DNA from: Palsa-504 sp963744575
GTDB lineage: Bacteria; Actinomycetota; Actinomycetes; Streptosporangiales; Streptosporangiaceae
Length of the DNA: 64,000 bases
Reading direction: 5' to 3'
Assembly: GCA_963744575.1 (NCBI GenBank)
Contig: CAVUUF010000022.1
Location: 1 to 64,000 of the forward strand
Shown here: positions 15,444 to 23,783 of the stretch, piece after piece
Position numbering within the stretch: the first letter of the stretch is position 1
Layout: every line of letters begins with the position of its first letter
Notes under the pieces: generated by a model
Told to the model about the DNA's origin: nothing
Seen by the model: the letters and a program-made list of their open reading frames with translations, nothing else
Databases searched by the model: none
Translations under genes and position numbers: made by a program

Positions 15444-16742
15444 ATGCACCGGTCCACCCGCACTGACCGGGACCTGGACCGGCGCATCGCGGCGCTCGCG
15501 CTGCCCGCGCTCGGCTCCATCGCCGCCGAGCCCGCCTACAACCTGGCCGACACGGCCATCGTGGGTCACCTGGGCCGGACGCCGCTCGGATCCCTCGCCA
15601 TCGCGAGCTCCGCGCTGACCATGACGGCCTGGCTGGCCATCTTCCTGACCACCGCGACGACCTCGGCGGTGGCCGGGCTGACGGCGGGACGGGCCACCGA
15701 CCGGGCGGCCCGCTCGGCCGGAGCGGCCTACCTGGTGGGCGCGGCCGGCGGGACGGCGGTCGCGGTAGTCATGATCGCGGTGGCACCCTGGGTCGCCGCG
15801 CTGCTCGGCGCGCACCAGGCCGTGCTGGCCGGCTCGGTCGGCTACCTGCGGGCGTCCGCGCCCGGCCTGCCCTTCCTGTACCTGTCCTACGCGGGGAACG
15901 GTCATCTCATCGGGCTGGCGGACACCCGCACCCCGCTGCGGATCGCGGTCGCCGCCAACGTGCTGAACGTGGCGCTCGAGCTGGTCCTGGTGTACGGCGT
16001 GCACCTAGGCCTGCTCGGCTCGGCCTGGGGCACCGTGACCGCCCAGGTCGCGGCGGCCGCCATGTACGCGGCCGGTTCCCGGCGGGCCCGGGTCCGGCCG
16101 CGCCTGCCCGGGCGGGCCGAGGTCGCCGCCCTGCTGCGGGACGGGCACCGGCTGTCGGTGCGGACGATCGCGCTCGGCATGGTGCCGCTGACCGCGACCG
16201 CGGTGGCGGCCCGGCTCGGCCCGGTCGCGCTCGGCGGCCAGCAGATCGCCATGCGGGTCTGGCTCCTGCTCGCGCTGCTGCTCGACGCGCTGGCGGTGCC
16301 CGCCCAGGTCTACGTCAGCTCCGCCCTCGGCGCCGGCGACACCGAGGGCGCGCACCGGGTCGGGCGGCGCACCCTGCGGCTGGGCCTGATCGCCGGGGCC
16401 GGGCTCGGCGTGGTCACTGCCGCGCTGGCGCCCTGGGTGCCCGCCGTGTTCACCGCCGACCCGGCCGTACGCCACGCCGCCGCGGTGGCCCTGCTGGTGG
16501 CGGCGCTGACCCAGCCCCTGGCCGCGCTGGCCTTCGTCCTGGACGGCCTCATCCTCGGCGTCTCGGACTACGTCGCCATGCGCCGCGCGATGATCCTCGC
16601 CATCGGCGCCTACGTTCCGGTGGCGGCGCTGGTCCTGCGCTTCCACGGGCTGGGCCTGCCCGGGGTCTGGACCGCCCTGGGCCTGTGGCTCGCGGCCCGC
16701 GCCGCGCTGCTCGGCCGCCGCTGGCGGGCCCAGTTCCGCTGA
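15444..16742 (+). CDS. MATE family multidrug efflux protein (DinF-like)
   Basis: A 432-residue, twelve-helix cation-coupled exporter. LALPALGSIAAEPAYNLADT at the N-terminus, LAIASSALTMTAWLAIFLTT and, in the mid region, ALGGQQIAMRVWLLLALLLD are characteristic of DinF-type MATE proteins. The length is normal. The ATG at 15444 lies directly before the conserved start. It is transcribed divergently from the MFS gene. Confidence 0.92.
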   Translation: MHRSTRTDRDLDRRIAALALPALGSIAAEPAYNLADTAIVGHLGRTPLGSLAIASSALTMTAWLAIFLTTATTSAVAGLTAGRATDRAARSAGAAYLVGAAGGTAVAVVMIAVAPWVAALLGAHQAVLAGSVGYLRASAPGLPFLYLSYAGNGHLIGLADTRTPLRIAVAANVLNVALELVLVYGVHLGLLGSAWGTVTAQVAAAAMYAAGSRRARVRPRLPGRAEVAALLRDGHRLSVRTIALGMVPLTATAVAARLGPVALGGQQIAMRVWLLLALLLDALAVPAQVYVSSALGAGDTEGAHRVGRRTLRLGLIAGAGLGVVTAALAPWVPAVFTADPAVRHAAAVALLVAALTQPLAALAFVLDGLILGVSDYVAMRRAMILAIGAYVPVAALVLRFHGLGLPGVWTALGLWLAARAALLGRRWRAQFR

Positions 16743-16835
16743 GGGCCGGCGCCGGGGCTCGCGGCCCGCTCGTTCGGGATATTCCGAACGGACCTACCTC
16801 CTGCCGTTCCGCCGGTGGCCAGCGGACGACGGGGT

Positions 16836-18272
16836 TCAGCCGTGCGCCGCCAGCGTGAACGCGCCCTTGACCGCCGAGAGTATGGCCGGTATCGCCGTGG
16901 TCTCGTCGAGCGGCTGCGACGGGTTATCGGCTAGCACGGTGACGGCATAGCTCCGCCCGGTACGGGTGGTGGCCAGGTAGGCCAGGGTCAGCACCCCCGG
17001 CTCGGACCCGCCCTTGAACCAGGTTGTCCGCCACTGGGCCGGGTCGAGCTGCAGGCCGTCGTCGTTGATCGAGAGGACCTGGCCGATCGGGGCCAGGCCC
17101 GGCCGGCGGGCCAGGGTGGCAAGGGAGGCGTAGGCGCGGCAGATGTCGCTGGACGAGGCGAAATACTCCAGGCTGTTGATGTCGCGTGGCGTGGTCCAGC
17201 TGCCCGCCGCCGCCGCGGTGGGCAGCGGCGCCCGGTCGACGACGCTGGCGAGCAGCGCCAGCCGGCCTGGTTCGTCCGCGGCGAGGTACCGGTTCGCGAG
17301 CTCCGGCCACTGCTCGAGCTTGAGGACGAGTATCTCCCGGGTGGTCAGGAACGGCCGGTTCCTGGCCGGGCTGGCCATCCCGGTGGCAGTGAGCGCCGCC
17401 TCGACCGCGGACCGGCCCACCAGGTTGATCAGCATGTCGGCGGCCGTGTTGTCGCTGAGCGAGATCATCTTGTCGGCCGCGTCCCGCACGGCGATCTGGG
17501 TGCCATCCGGCTCGATCTGCAGCTCGCCCGGGGGGAGGCCCTTGACCCGCGCGGTGATGGCCAGCTGCTGGTCCCAGCTGACCTTGCCCGCGGCCACCGC
17601 GTGGCCCAGCGCGTCGAGCACGTAGAGCTTGAAAGCCGAGCCGAGCGGAGCCGCGCTGGCCGGGTCGATGCTGTGCACCGGCTGGCACGAGCCGTGGCTG
17701 ACGTCGGCGACGAGCAGCCGGACCTGGGGGGCGACCGAGCGCAGCACGCCGTCGACGCCGGCCCAGGTGGTCGGGGTCGGCCCGGTGACGGCCGGGTTGA
17801 TGCTCAGCCAGCTGATCAGGCCACGGCTGTCCACGGTGAGCCAGATCTGAGCCCGCGCGTTCGCGCCTCCGGTGGAGACGCTCGCGACCAGCGTGCCCGG
17901 GTTACTGACCCGGATCGAGAGCAGGTCGAGGCTGATCGTCTCCTCCAGCGCCTGGTTGAGCCCGGCCGGGCTGACCTGGGTCAGGAAGGCCGCGTCGAAA
18001 TGGGCGCGTACCTGCGCGCCGGACAGCGGCAGGCGGGCCATCGCCGCGATGAGCCAGCGCAGCTGGGCCCCGGCCGGGGTATCGGGCGGGACAACCGCCG
18101 TCGCGGATGCCGTGGGGGCCGGGGGCGGGCGCACGCTCACCGGGGGTCCCGGCGAGGTACACGCGGCGGCCAGGAGCAGCATCACGGACAGCACCGCGGC
18201 CAGCAGCGCGGTCTGCAGCGCCCGCGCGCAGCGGCCCCGCGCGCGGCTCCGCCGGATACCCGGCCCGTACAT
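16836..18272 (-). CDS. secreted lipoprotein serine hydrolase (class A beta-lactamase/PBP fold)
   Basis: A 478-residue lipoprotein with signal peptide and lipobox (MLLLAAACTSPG, Cys near residue 38). A Pro/Ala linker and an N-terminal cystatin-like module (about 65-170) precede a penicillin-recognising domain. The domain's motifs are in order: S-x-x-K in PLGSAFKLYVL, S-D-N in ISLSDNTAADM, and KGGSEPG in place of K-T/S-G. The T to G change in the third motif and the unusual SAFK suggest a non-lactamase hydrolase or a peptidoglycan-related enzyme. GGGAGGA stands six bases before the ATG. Single gene. Confidence 0.82.
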   Translation of the reverse strand: MYGPGIRRSRARGRCARALQTALLAAVLSVMLLLAAACTSPGPPVSVRPPPAPTASATAVVPPDTPAGAQLRWLIAAMARLPLSGAQVRAHFDAAFLTQVSPAGLNQALEETISLDLLSIRVSNPGTLVASVSTGGANARAQIWLTVDSRGLISWLSINPAVTGPTPTTWAGVDGVLRSVAPQVRLLVADVSHGSCQPVHSIDPASAAPLGSAFKLYVLDALGHAVAAGKVSWDQQLAITARVKGLPPGELQIEPDGTQIAVRDAADKMISLSDNTAADMLINLVGRSAVEAALTATGMASPARNRPFLTTREILVLKLEQWPELANRYLAADEPGRLALLASVVDRAPLPTAAAAGSWTTPRDINSLEYFASSSDICRAYASLATLARRPGLAPIGQVLSINDDGLQLDPAQWRTTWFKGGSEPGVLTLAYLATTRTGRSYAVTVLADNPSQPLDETTAIPAILSAVKGAFTLAAHG

Positions 18273-18388
18273 CCGACTTCCTCCCTAAGGGCCAGTATCC
18301 GCTCCGCGGCCCGGCTAGGGGAGGGCCTATCCCGGTAGCTGGCCGGCGTGTCGCCGCGCCCGCGCTCCCGGTTCGGGGCAGAATGCCA

Positions 18389-18422
18389 CCAGGCCCCCCT
18401 CATGTATGAGATGAAGGGGGCC
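18389..18422. terminator. stem-loop upstream of the tRNA-like gene
   Basis: AGGCCCCC pairs with GGGGGCCT around a short A/T-rich loop and is followed by TTAT. It looks like an intrinsic terminator reading on the + strand, ending 20 nt before the tRNA-like gene. No + strand gene lies directly upstream, so it may be an attenuator or insulator for the tRNA/pth2 unit. Confidence 0.45.
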
Positions 18423-18441
18423 TTATCGGCCTCGCGCGCAT

Positions 18442-18516
18442 GCCGTTCTAGCCCAGCTGGCAGAGGCGGCCCGGTCCAAGCCCGGGAGGTTCGCGGTTCG
18501 AATCCGCGGTGCGGCA
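18442..18516 (+). tRNA. unusual tRNA-like gene (anticodon loop TCCAAGC, possibly CAA)
   Basis: A 75-nt cloverleaf can be folded. The acceptor is GCCGTTC with GTGCGGC (one U-U mismatch, one G-U). The D-arm has only three pairs (GCC/GGC). The anticodon stem CCCGG/CCGGG is perfect, the variable loop is 5 nt, and the T-stem CGCGG/CCGCG with loop TTCGAAT is perfect. The anticodon loop has C at position 33 instead of the invariant U, which puts CAA (Leu) at 34-36, yet the variable arm is short, unlike tRNA-Leu. Reading one base earlier gives CCA (Trp) but breaks the stem. CCA is not encoded. The pth2 gene starts one base after its 3' end. Confidence 0.5.
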
Positions 18517-18517
18517 C

Positions 18518-18931
18518 GTGGATGACAGAACCGAACGGCGCCTGACCAAGCAGGTCATCGTCATCCGGCGCGACCTGAAGATGCGCCGCGGCAAGGAGAT
18601 CGCCCAGGGCGCGCACGCGTCGATGCTGTGGCTGGCCGATCGTGTCATCCAGCGGATGACGCCCGCGGGGACCGTGACCCGCGTCGAACTGTCCGAGGCC
18701 GAACGGGCCTGGCTGGAAGGCAGCTTCCGCAAGGTCACGGTCAAGGTGGATTCGGAAGCAGAACTGCTGGCGGTCTACCAGAAGGCGATCGAGGCCGGGC
18801 TGGTCGTGTACCTGATCACCGACCGGGGCCTGACCGAGTTCGGGGGAGTGCCCACCCACACGTGCCTCGGCATCGGCCCGGACTACGACGACCGCATCGA
18901 CCCGGTGACCGGCGACCTCGAGTTGTACTGA
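18518..18931 (+). CDS. Pth2-type peptidyl-tRNA hydrolase
   Basis: A 137-residue protein of the archaeal/eukaryotic-type Pth2 fold, which releases tRNA from peptidyl-tRNA. Signatures are KQVIVIRRDLKMRRGKEIAQ, QGAHASMLWLADRV, LVVYLITDRGLTEFGGVPTH and TCLGIGPDYDDRIDPVTGDL. This family is uncommon in bacteria, where the unrelated Pth1 does the housekeeping job. GTG at 18518 starts one base after the tRNA-like gene; GTG at 18509 would overlap it by 8 nt. There is no separate leader, so tRNA 3'-end processing would itself create a leaderless pth2 message. Confidence 0.9.
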   Translation: MDDRTERRLTKQVIVIRRDLKMRRGKEIAQGAHASMLWLADRVIQRMTPAGTVTRVELSEAERAWLEGSFRKVTVKVDSEAELLAVYQKAIEAGLVVYLITDRGLTEFGGVPTHTCLGIGPDYDDRIDPVTGDLELY

Positions 18932-18967
18932 CGGCCGACCTGGAGCGTGACCGCGGCGCCGGGCTCG

Positions 18968-19819
18968 TTATCCGCGCGCCACGGCGGTGCCGCGGGACCG
19001 GCGCAGGCCGAACCCCCCGGCGGCCACGAGCAGCAGCCCGCCGGCCAGGGTGGCCAGCCACGGTGCCAGGCGCGGGCCGGGCGGAGCCGTGCCACCCAGG
19101 CCGGTCGCGGCGCCGCCCCGGGGAGTGTTCTGGCTGCCCGCCGCGTCGGTCAGGTTGTCGATCGTGAAACCGGAGGATCCGTCCAGGACCACGATCGTGT
19201 GGACCGAACCGGCGGCCAGGGTGACGGTCATGGCGGCGTGCCCGCCCAGCGCGCTGAACGTGACCGTCGGCGTACCGGCCGGGACGGCCCGGTAGGGCGA
19301 GGCCGACCCGAACGCCAGCTGGCGCGCGAGGACGGCCGTCCCGACGCTGACCGTGACCCGGGGCTGCTTCGCCGACGCCTGGATGACCCGGACCAGCGCC
19401 GACCCGGCCGGCCCGGCCGTCTGGTCCGCGAGCACCTCCATCCGCCGGGCCGCGGCGGATCCGATGCTGGCCACGGTGTAGCTGGCCCCGGCGCTGACCA
19501 TGAAGCTGGTCGAGACCGACGGGGCGCTGGAGGCCGGGGCGCCGACCGGGCGCATCGCCACCGTGTACTGGCCCGCGCTGACCGGCATGTAGCCGGACAC
19601 GCCGCCGTAGGCCACGTGCTGCAGCACGGTGGGCTGCCCCGGATTGCCGAACGGGTACAGGTACACGTCCTCCGGCGTGCCGGGGGACAGGTTGGCGCAA
19701 CGCACCCACCCCGGGTTCGCGGCCGCGGCGGCCGCGGGCAATGAGGTCACGATGGCGGCGGGACCGCCGAACAGGCTGGTGACGGCGGCGAGCAGGGCGA
19801 GACGCCTACCGAACCTCAT
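18968..19819 (-). CDS. secreted DUF4397 domain protein with C-terminal membrane anchor
   Basis: A 283-residue protein with an N-terminal signal peptide (cleaved near ASA-rich residues 30-36). DUF4397-type repeats follow: WVRCANLSPGTPEDVYLYPF and, later, LVRVIQASAKQPRVTVSVG are the typical opening strands of the repeat. A Gly/Pro stretch, one transmembrane helix and a basic tail (LRRSRGT) complete it. That end resembles sortase substrates, although no clear LPxTG or LAxTG is present. It is the third gene of the sortase operon (12-nt gap to the previous gene). Likely a cell-surface protein; function unknown. Confidence 0.78.
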   Translation of the reverse strand: MRFGRRLALLAAVTSLFGGPAAIVTSLPAAAAAANPGWVRCANLSPGTPEDVYLYPFGNPGQPTVLQHVAYGGVSGYMPVSAGQYTVAMRPVGAPASSAPSVSTSFMVSAGASYTVASIGSAAARRMEVLADQTAGPAGSALVRVIQASAKQPRVTVSVGTAVLARQLAFGSASPYRAVPAGTPTVTFSALGGHAAMTVTLAAGSVHTIVVLDGSSGFTIDNLTDAAGSQNTPRGGAATGLGGTAPPGPRLAPWLATLAGGLLLVAAGGFGLRRSRGTAVARG

Positions 19820-19831
19820 CGTCGGTTCCTT

Positions 19832-20968
19832 TCACCCGGGAGCACCGCCCGTCAGCAGCCCCAGCGGGCTCGGCGCGGCGAAGTCGATGAGCAGCCCGGC
19901 CTGGCCGCCGGCCAGGCGGATGGCGGTGGCCTGGGCTGGCTGGTACGGGGCGCGCTGCGCGCGCGCCAGGGCGAGAGCCGCGGCCACCGCCCCGCTGTCG
20001 GCGCCGGCTATGATGACCTGCCGGAACGGTGCCACCGCGGGTGACACCCCGGGAGAAGCGCCGGCGAAGGCGACCACCCGCCACTGATGCTGCGAGGCGA
20101 GCATCGCGAGCATGATCAGCAGGCGGGAATCCACCTCGCCCGCGCGGAGCGGCGCGGCGCTCTGGGCGCCGGCTTCGAGACGCCGGCTGTGCAGTAGCTG
20201 CGCCCCGGCGGACCTGCGCGCGGCCAGGTCGGCCCGGAGCGCCTGCTGGTAGGCCGCGGCTCCGCCCGGGGTCGCGGCCCGGACCTGGATCAGGCTGGCG
20301 CCGGACCCGAAGCTGGCGAGCAGCACCGGCGCGCCCTGGGCCGGCGCCGACGCGACGATCACGTCGGCGCCCTGGGCGCCCGGCGAACCGGGCGCCGCCG
20401 GCCGCAGCGGCAGCAGGCGGCTCGCGGCCACGCCGTGCGCGCCCAGCGCGGCGCACATGAGCGGATCGCACCCGACGATCTCGCTGTCGCCCAGCTGGCT
20501 GGCCACCCAGGCCGCGGCCTGCGCCCAGGCGGACGAGGTGACGGCGCCAGCCGGCCCGGGCCCGGCCGGGCGGCCCGGGTGCGGACGGCCCGGCGTGGCC
20601 GCGCGAGCGGCCCGGCCCGGCGTGCCGGTGAACTTGACCACCCCTACCACGGCCGCGGCCAGCACCAGCGCACCGATCACCAGGAACGCCATCGGCCGGC
20701 GGAGGCCAGGCAGCCGCCGCGACGTCCACAAGCTGATGGTCGTGGCCAGGACCCGTCCCCACGACGGAACCCCGGGCGGCGTCCCCGGGGCGCCTGGCCT
20801 TACCGCCTCCCCGGTCTGCTTCGGCGAACCGGCAACCTGCATCCCACTCCCGCTCGTCCCGCTTGCCCCGCCCGCCCCGTTATCTGGGACAGCAGAACAC
20901 ACACCCCGGTCCTTATCAACCGGAATGCCCAATTGCATCCCGTGCGCTACGGTACGCACCGGTATCAT
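19832..20968 (-). CDS. single-pass membrane protein of unknown function in sortase operon
   Basis: A 378-residue protein that I do not recognise. It has a cytosolic N-terminus and one transmembrane helix (about residues 92-112). A long extracytoplasmic Ala/Gly-rich domain contains GDSEIVGCDPLMCAALGAHG (a two-cysteine loop) and an alpha/beta-like C-terminus. Its juxtamembrane SWGRVLATTISLWTSRRLPG and the upstream CSAVPDN are near copies of the same parts of the neighbouring sortase. The ATG overlaps the sortase stop (ATGA); a GTG at 20902, in line with the sortase start, is an alternative. The pairing suggests it works with the sortase or its substrate. Confidence 0.65.
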   Translation of the reverse strand: MIPVRTVAHGMQLGIPVDKDRGVCSAVPDNGAGGASGTSGSGMQVAGSPKQTGEAVRPGAPGTPPGVPSWGRVLATTISLWTSRRLPGLRRPMAFLVIGALVLAAAVVGVVKFTGTPGRAARAATPGRPHPGRPAGPGPAGAVTSSAWAQAAAWVASQLGDSEIVGCDPLMCAALGAHGVAASRLLPLRPAAPGSPGAQGADVIVASAPAQGAPVLLASFGSGASLIQVRAATPGGAAAYQQALRADLAARRSAGAQLLHSRRLEAGAQSAAPLRAGEVDSRLLIMLAMLASQHQWRVVAFAGASPGVSPAVAPFRQVIIAGADSGAVAAALALARAQRAPYQPAQATAIRLAGGQAGLLIDFAAPSPLGLLTGGAPG

Positions 20969-21870
20969 CCGCTTAGCCGGGCGAAGACGACGACGTTGCT
21001 GAGGTAGCTGCCGAGCGACCGGTCGAAGACGCCGCCGCAGGTGATCAGGCGCAACTCCGCGTCGCGGACGGGACCGTACACCGCCGCGGTGGGAAACCGG
21101 TCCTTGTCATACATCCGGACGCCGGTGATGGTGAAGACCGCCATCGTCCCGTCGGCGCGCCCCACGTACACGCGGTCGCCGGGGCGCAGGGTCCGCAGCC
21201 AGAAGAAGATGGCCGGCCCGGCGCGGGAGTCGACGTGGCCGGCGATGACCGCGGAGCCGACCATGCCGGGCCGCGGGCTGCCGGTGAACCAGCCCGCCAC
21301 CTTGGTGCTGGCCGGCACCTGGAGCGTGCCGTTGGTGTTGAGGCCGAGATCCACCAGCGAGGTCCGCACCCCTATCGACGGCACGCTCAGCCACGCCGGC
21401 CGGGCCGGCTGCGGGACCGTCGCCAGCGAGGCCGGCCGCACGCTCCGGCCCGACGGGGCCGCGATGGGCGCCGGCCTGGCGGGCAGTTGCGCGGCGGACG
21501 CCGGCGAGTGCAGGGCCGCGGCCAGCCCGGTGGTCCCGACGGCGACGGCTACCAGCCCGGCGCCGAGCACCGACGCCGCCAGCCGCCGCCGGCGCAGCCA
21601 GGACAGATGCCGCCACCGCCACAGGCGAAAGGTGGTGGCGAGAACAGCGCCCCACGACGGCGGAGGCTTGGGCGTCTCGGATGCGGAGGCTGGCGGCGCG
21701 GGCGCGCAGATGACCGGCTCGAGCCCGCTGGCACCCGGTGACTTCAGCGCCTGCCAGGCCGGATCCCACCAGTCGTCCGGCAGGCACGGGACGACGGGCA
21801 GCGGTCCCGTCGTCGCGCTGTAGCCCATCGTGCTCCCCGGTCCACGGCTTTCTGGCACAGCAGAGTACAC
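20965..21870 (-). CDS. class F-type sortase
   Basis: A 301-residue membrane-anchored transpeptidase: cytosolic N-terminus with PPSWGAVLATTFRLWRWR, one helix (about 110-135), a Pro/Ala linker, then the sortase barrel. SVPSIGVRTSLVDLGLNTNG, AVIAGHVDS (catalytic His) and ELRLITCGGVFDRSLGSYLS (catalytic Cys in TCGG, Arg nearby) match class F enzymes of actinomycetes. Such sortases join or anchor surface proteins to peptidoglycan. It is the first gene of an operon with a membrane protein and a DUF4397 surface protein. A later ATG at 21828 is also possible. Confidence 0.85.
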   Translation of the reverse strand: MYSAVPESRGPGSTMGYSATTGPLPVVPCLPDDWWDPAWQALKSPGASGLEPVICAPAPPASASETPKPPPSWGAVLATTFRLWRWRHLSWLRRRRLAASVLGAGLVAVAVGTTGLAAALHSPASAAQLPARPAPIAAPSGRSVRPASLATVPQPARPAWLSVPSIGVRTSLVDLGLNTNGTLQVPASTKVAGWFTGSPRPGMVGSAVIAGHVDSRAGPAIFFWLRTLRPGDRVYVGRADGTMAVFTITGVRMYDKDRFPTAAVYGPVRDAELRLITCGGVFDRSLGSYLSNVVVFARLSG

Positions 21871-21945
21871 CGGTGGGGCCGGTTCGAACGGGATTGAACG
21901 CGTGCGTCCGGTGAGATCCGGTCCGGCCCGATTCGGCCGGCTTGC

Positions 21946-22275
21946 TCAGCCTGGCGGCTCGCGGTAGGCCGGGATCATCGCCGCGATGATCTCGCCGGTC
22001 TCGCCGGGGGCCGCGGCCAGCTCCACCAGCGTCCTGAACGTGGTGTTGTACAGCTCGACGTCGCCGGGCGAGCCGTGACTCCGGGCCGGCGCCGCAGCTG
22101 AGGCGGACGGGACGGTGGGGCAGGCGATGGCAGTCGGCGCGGCGCGGGGTTCCTCACCCGCTGCTGACCCGCGGGGCCGCGACGGCGCCGCGCGAGGTGA
22201 CTGTGCGCCGACGGCGCGAGGCGGTGACGGTCCGGGCGGCTGGGTGGGTAGCTCGTTCGGCCCGTAAAACTACGG
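21946..22275 (-). pseudogene. orphan C-terminal coding fragment
   Basis: An open frame with no start codon runs from about 22275 to a stop at 21946. It has a Pro/Ala-rich part and then DVELYNTTFRTLVELAAAPG followed by a helix and AYREPPG. The end resembles the C-terminal helices of DUF5753/Scr1-type regulators, but only loosely. A TAG cuts the frame upstream. It is probably the remains of a gene. The remainder of the interval 21871-22395 holds the promoter side of the epimerase gene and nothing else I can name. Confidence 0.3.
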
Positions 22276-22395
22276 TGAGCTTCCGGAGTACCGCCGGAAG
22301 GTGCGCTCACCCGCCCGCCGGGCCGGGTAAGGTCCAGTTGGTACGTGTGGCCGGTACCTACTAGTCACCTCCCAGCAAGATGGAGCTTCCACAAG

Positions 22396-23610
22396 ATGCG
22401 CGTTCTGGTTCTCGGCGGAGACGGGTTCTGCGGCTGGCCTACCTCGCTGTACCTGTCCGACCGCGGTCACGACGTCACCATCCTGGACAACCTGAGTCGC
22501 AGGAAGATCGACATCGAGCTCGAGGTCGAGTCACTGACCCCGATCCGGCCGATCGGGGAGCGGCTACGGGCCTGGAAGGAAGTGTCCGGCCGCGAGATCG
22601 GGTTCGTGAACCTGGACATCGCTAACCAGTACGCCCGCCTGGTGGACGTGCTGCTGGAGACTCGGCCGGACGCGATCGTGCACTTCGCCGAGCAGCGCGC
22701 CGCGCCGTACTCGATGCGCACCCCGGCGACCAAGCGGTACACGGTCGACAACAACATCCGCGCTACGCACAACCTGCTGGTCGCCCTGGTCGAGACCGGC
22801 ATCGACGCGGCCCTGGCGCACCTGGGCACGATGGGCGTCTACGGCTACGGCTGGTCGGGCAGCGCGCCGATCCCCGAGGGTTACCTGACCGTGAAACTGA
22901 CCACGCCGGACGGGGAGCTCGAGCGGGAGATCCTGCACCCGGCCAACCCCGGGTCGGTCTACCACATGACCAAGACCCTGGACCAGCTGCTGTTCTCCTT
23001 CTACGCCAAGAACGACGGGCTGCGGATCACCGACCTGCACCAGGGCATCGTCTGGGGCACCCAGACCGAGCAGACCGCCCGTGACGTCCGGCTGATCAAC
23101 CGCTTCGACTACGACGGCGACTACGGCACGGTGCTGAACCGGTTCCTCATGCAGGCCGCCATCGGGCACCCGCTGACCGTGCACGGCAGCGGCGGGCAGA
23201 CCCGCGCCTTCATCCACATCCGGGACACCGTCCGGTGCATCGAGATCGCGCTGAACCATCCGCCGCAGGCCGGTGACCGGCCCCAGGTGCTCAACCAGGT
23301 CACCGAGACGCACCAGGTGCGCGACCTGGCCAAGATGGTCGCCGATATCATGGGCGCGGACATCGCGTACCTGCCCAACCCGCGGCGGGAGGCCGACGAG
23401 AACGAGCTGATCGTCCGCAACGACCAGTTCCTCGCCCTCGGGCTCGAGCCCACCAGGCTGTCGGACGGGCTGCTCGAGGAGGGTACCGAGATCGCCGGGC
23501 GCTACCGCGACCGCGTCGACCCGAGCAAGATCATTTCCCGGTCGGTCTGGCGCAAGGGCATGGAGACCGCCGGGGACCTGACGATCATGGAGCGGCCCGA
23601 GCCGAGCTGA
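22396..23610 (+). CDS. sqdB: UDP-sulfoquinovose synthase-like NAD-dependent epimerase
   Basis: A 404-residue extended SDR enzyme that matches SQD1/SqdB/Agl3, which convert UDP-glucose and sulfite into UDP-sulfoquinovose, the head-group donor for sulfolipid or S-layer glycans. Seen are the Rossmann start MRVLVLGGDGFCGWPTSLYL and the SQD1-type insert RRKIDIELEVESLTPI followed by WKEVSGREIGF. Also seen are the substrate segment HFAEQRAAPYSM and the catalytic Y-x3-K in GSVYHMTKTLDQL. The ATG at 22396 is preceded by GGAG. No sulfolipid transferase gene lies next to it, so the pathway partner must be elsewhere. Confidence 0.85.
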   Translation: MRVLVLGGDGFCGWPTSLYLSDRGHDVTILDNLSRRKIDIELEVESLTPIRPIGERLRAWKEVSGREIGFVNLDIANQYARLVDVLLETRPDAIVHFAEQRAAPYSMRTPATKRYTVDNNIRATHNLLVALVETGIDAALAHLGTMGVYGYGWSGSAPIPEGYLTVKLTTPDGELEREILHPANPGSVYHMTKTLDQLLFSFYAKNDGLRITDLHQGIVWGTQTEQTARDVRLINRFDYDGDYGTVLNRFLMQAAIGHPLTVHGSGGQTRAFIHIRDTVRCIEIALNHPPQAGDRPQVLNQVTETHQVRDLAKMVADIMGADIAYLPNPRREADENELIVRNDQFLALGLEPTRLSDGLLEEGTEIAGRYRDRVDPSKIISRSVWRKGMETAGDLTIMERPEPS

Positions 23611-23783
23611 GCGGTGCCGCGGGTGCGCCGGGCTGAACCCCGGTAAGCGCGGCCGCGTCACTCATCGTGCGTGGTGAGCTGGTGTCGGCCATGTCCCCAT
23701 TCTCGGGCCATTCAGGTCAGGAACTGGCCGCTATTCGGTCTAGCGTGGGCGTCAGACCGGAAACCCCAGCGAGAGGCGAACAC

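Noticed and set aside
14268..16004. 578-codon minus-strand frame across two genes
   Set aside because: Spans the MFS gene in a wrong frame and the MATE gene in antisense; no protein motif.
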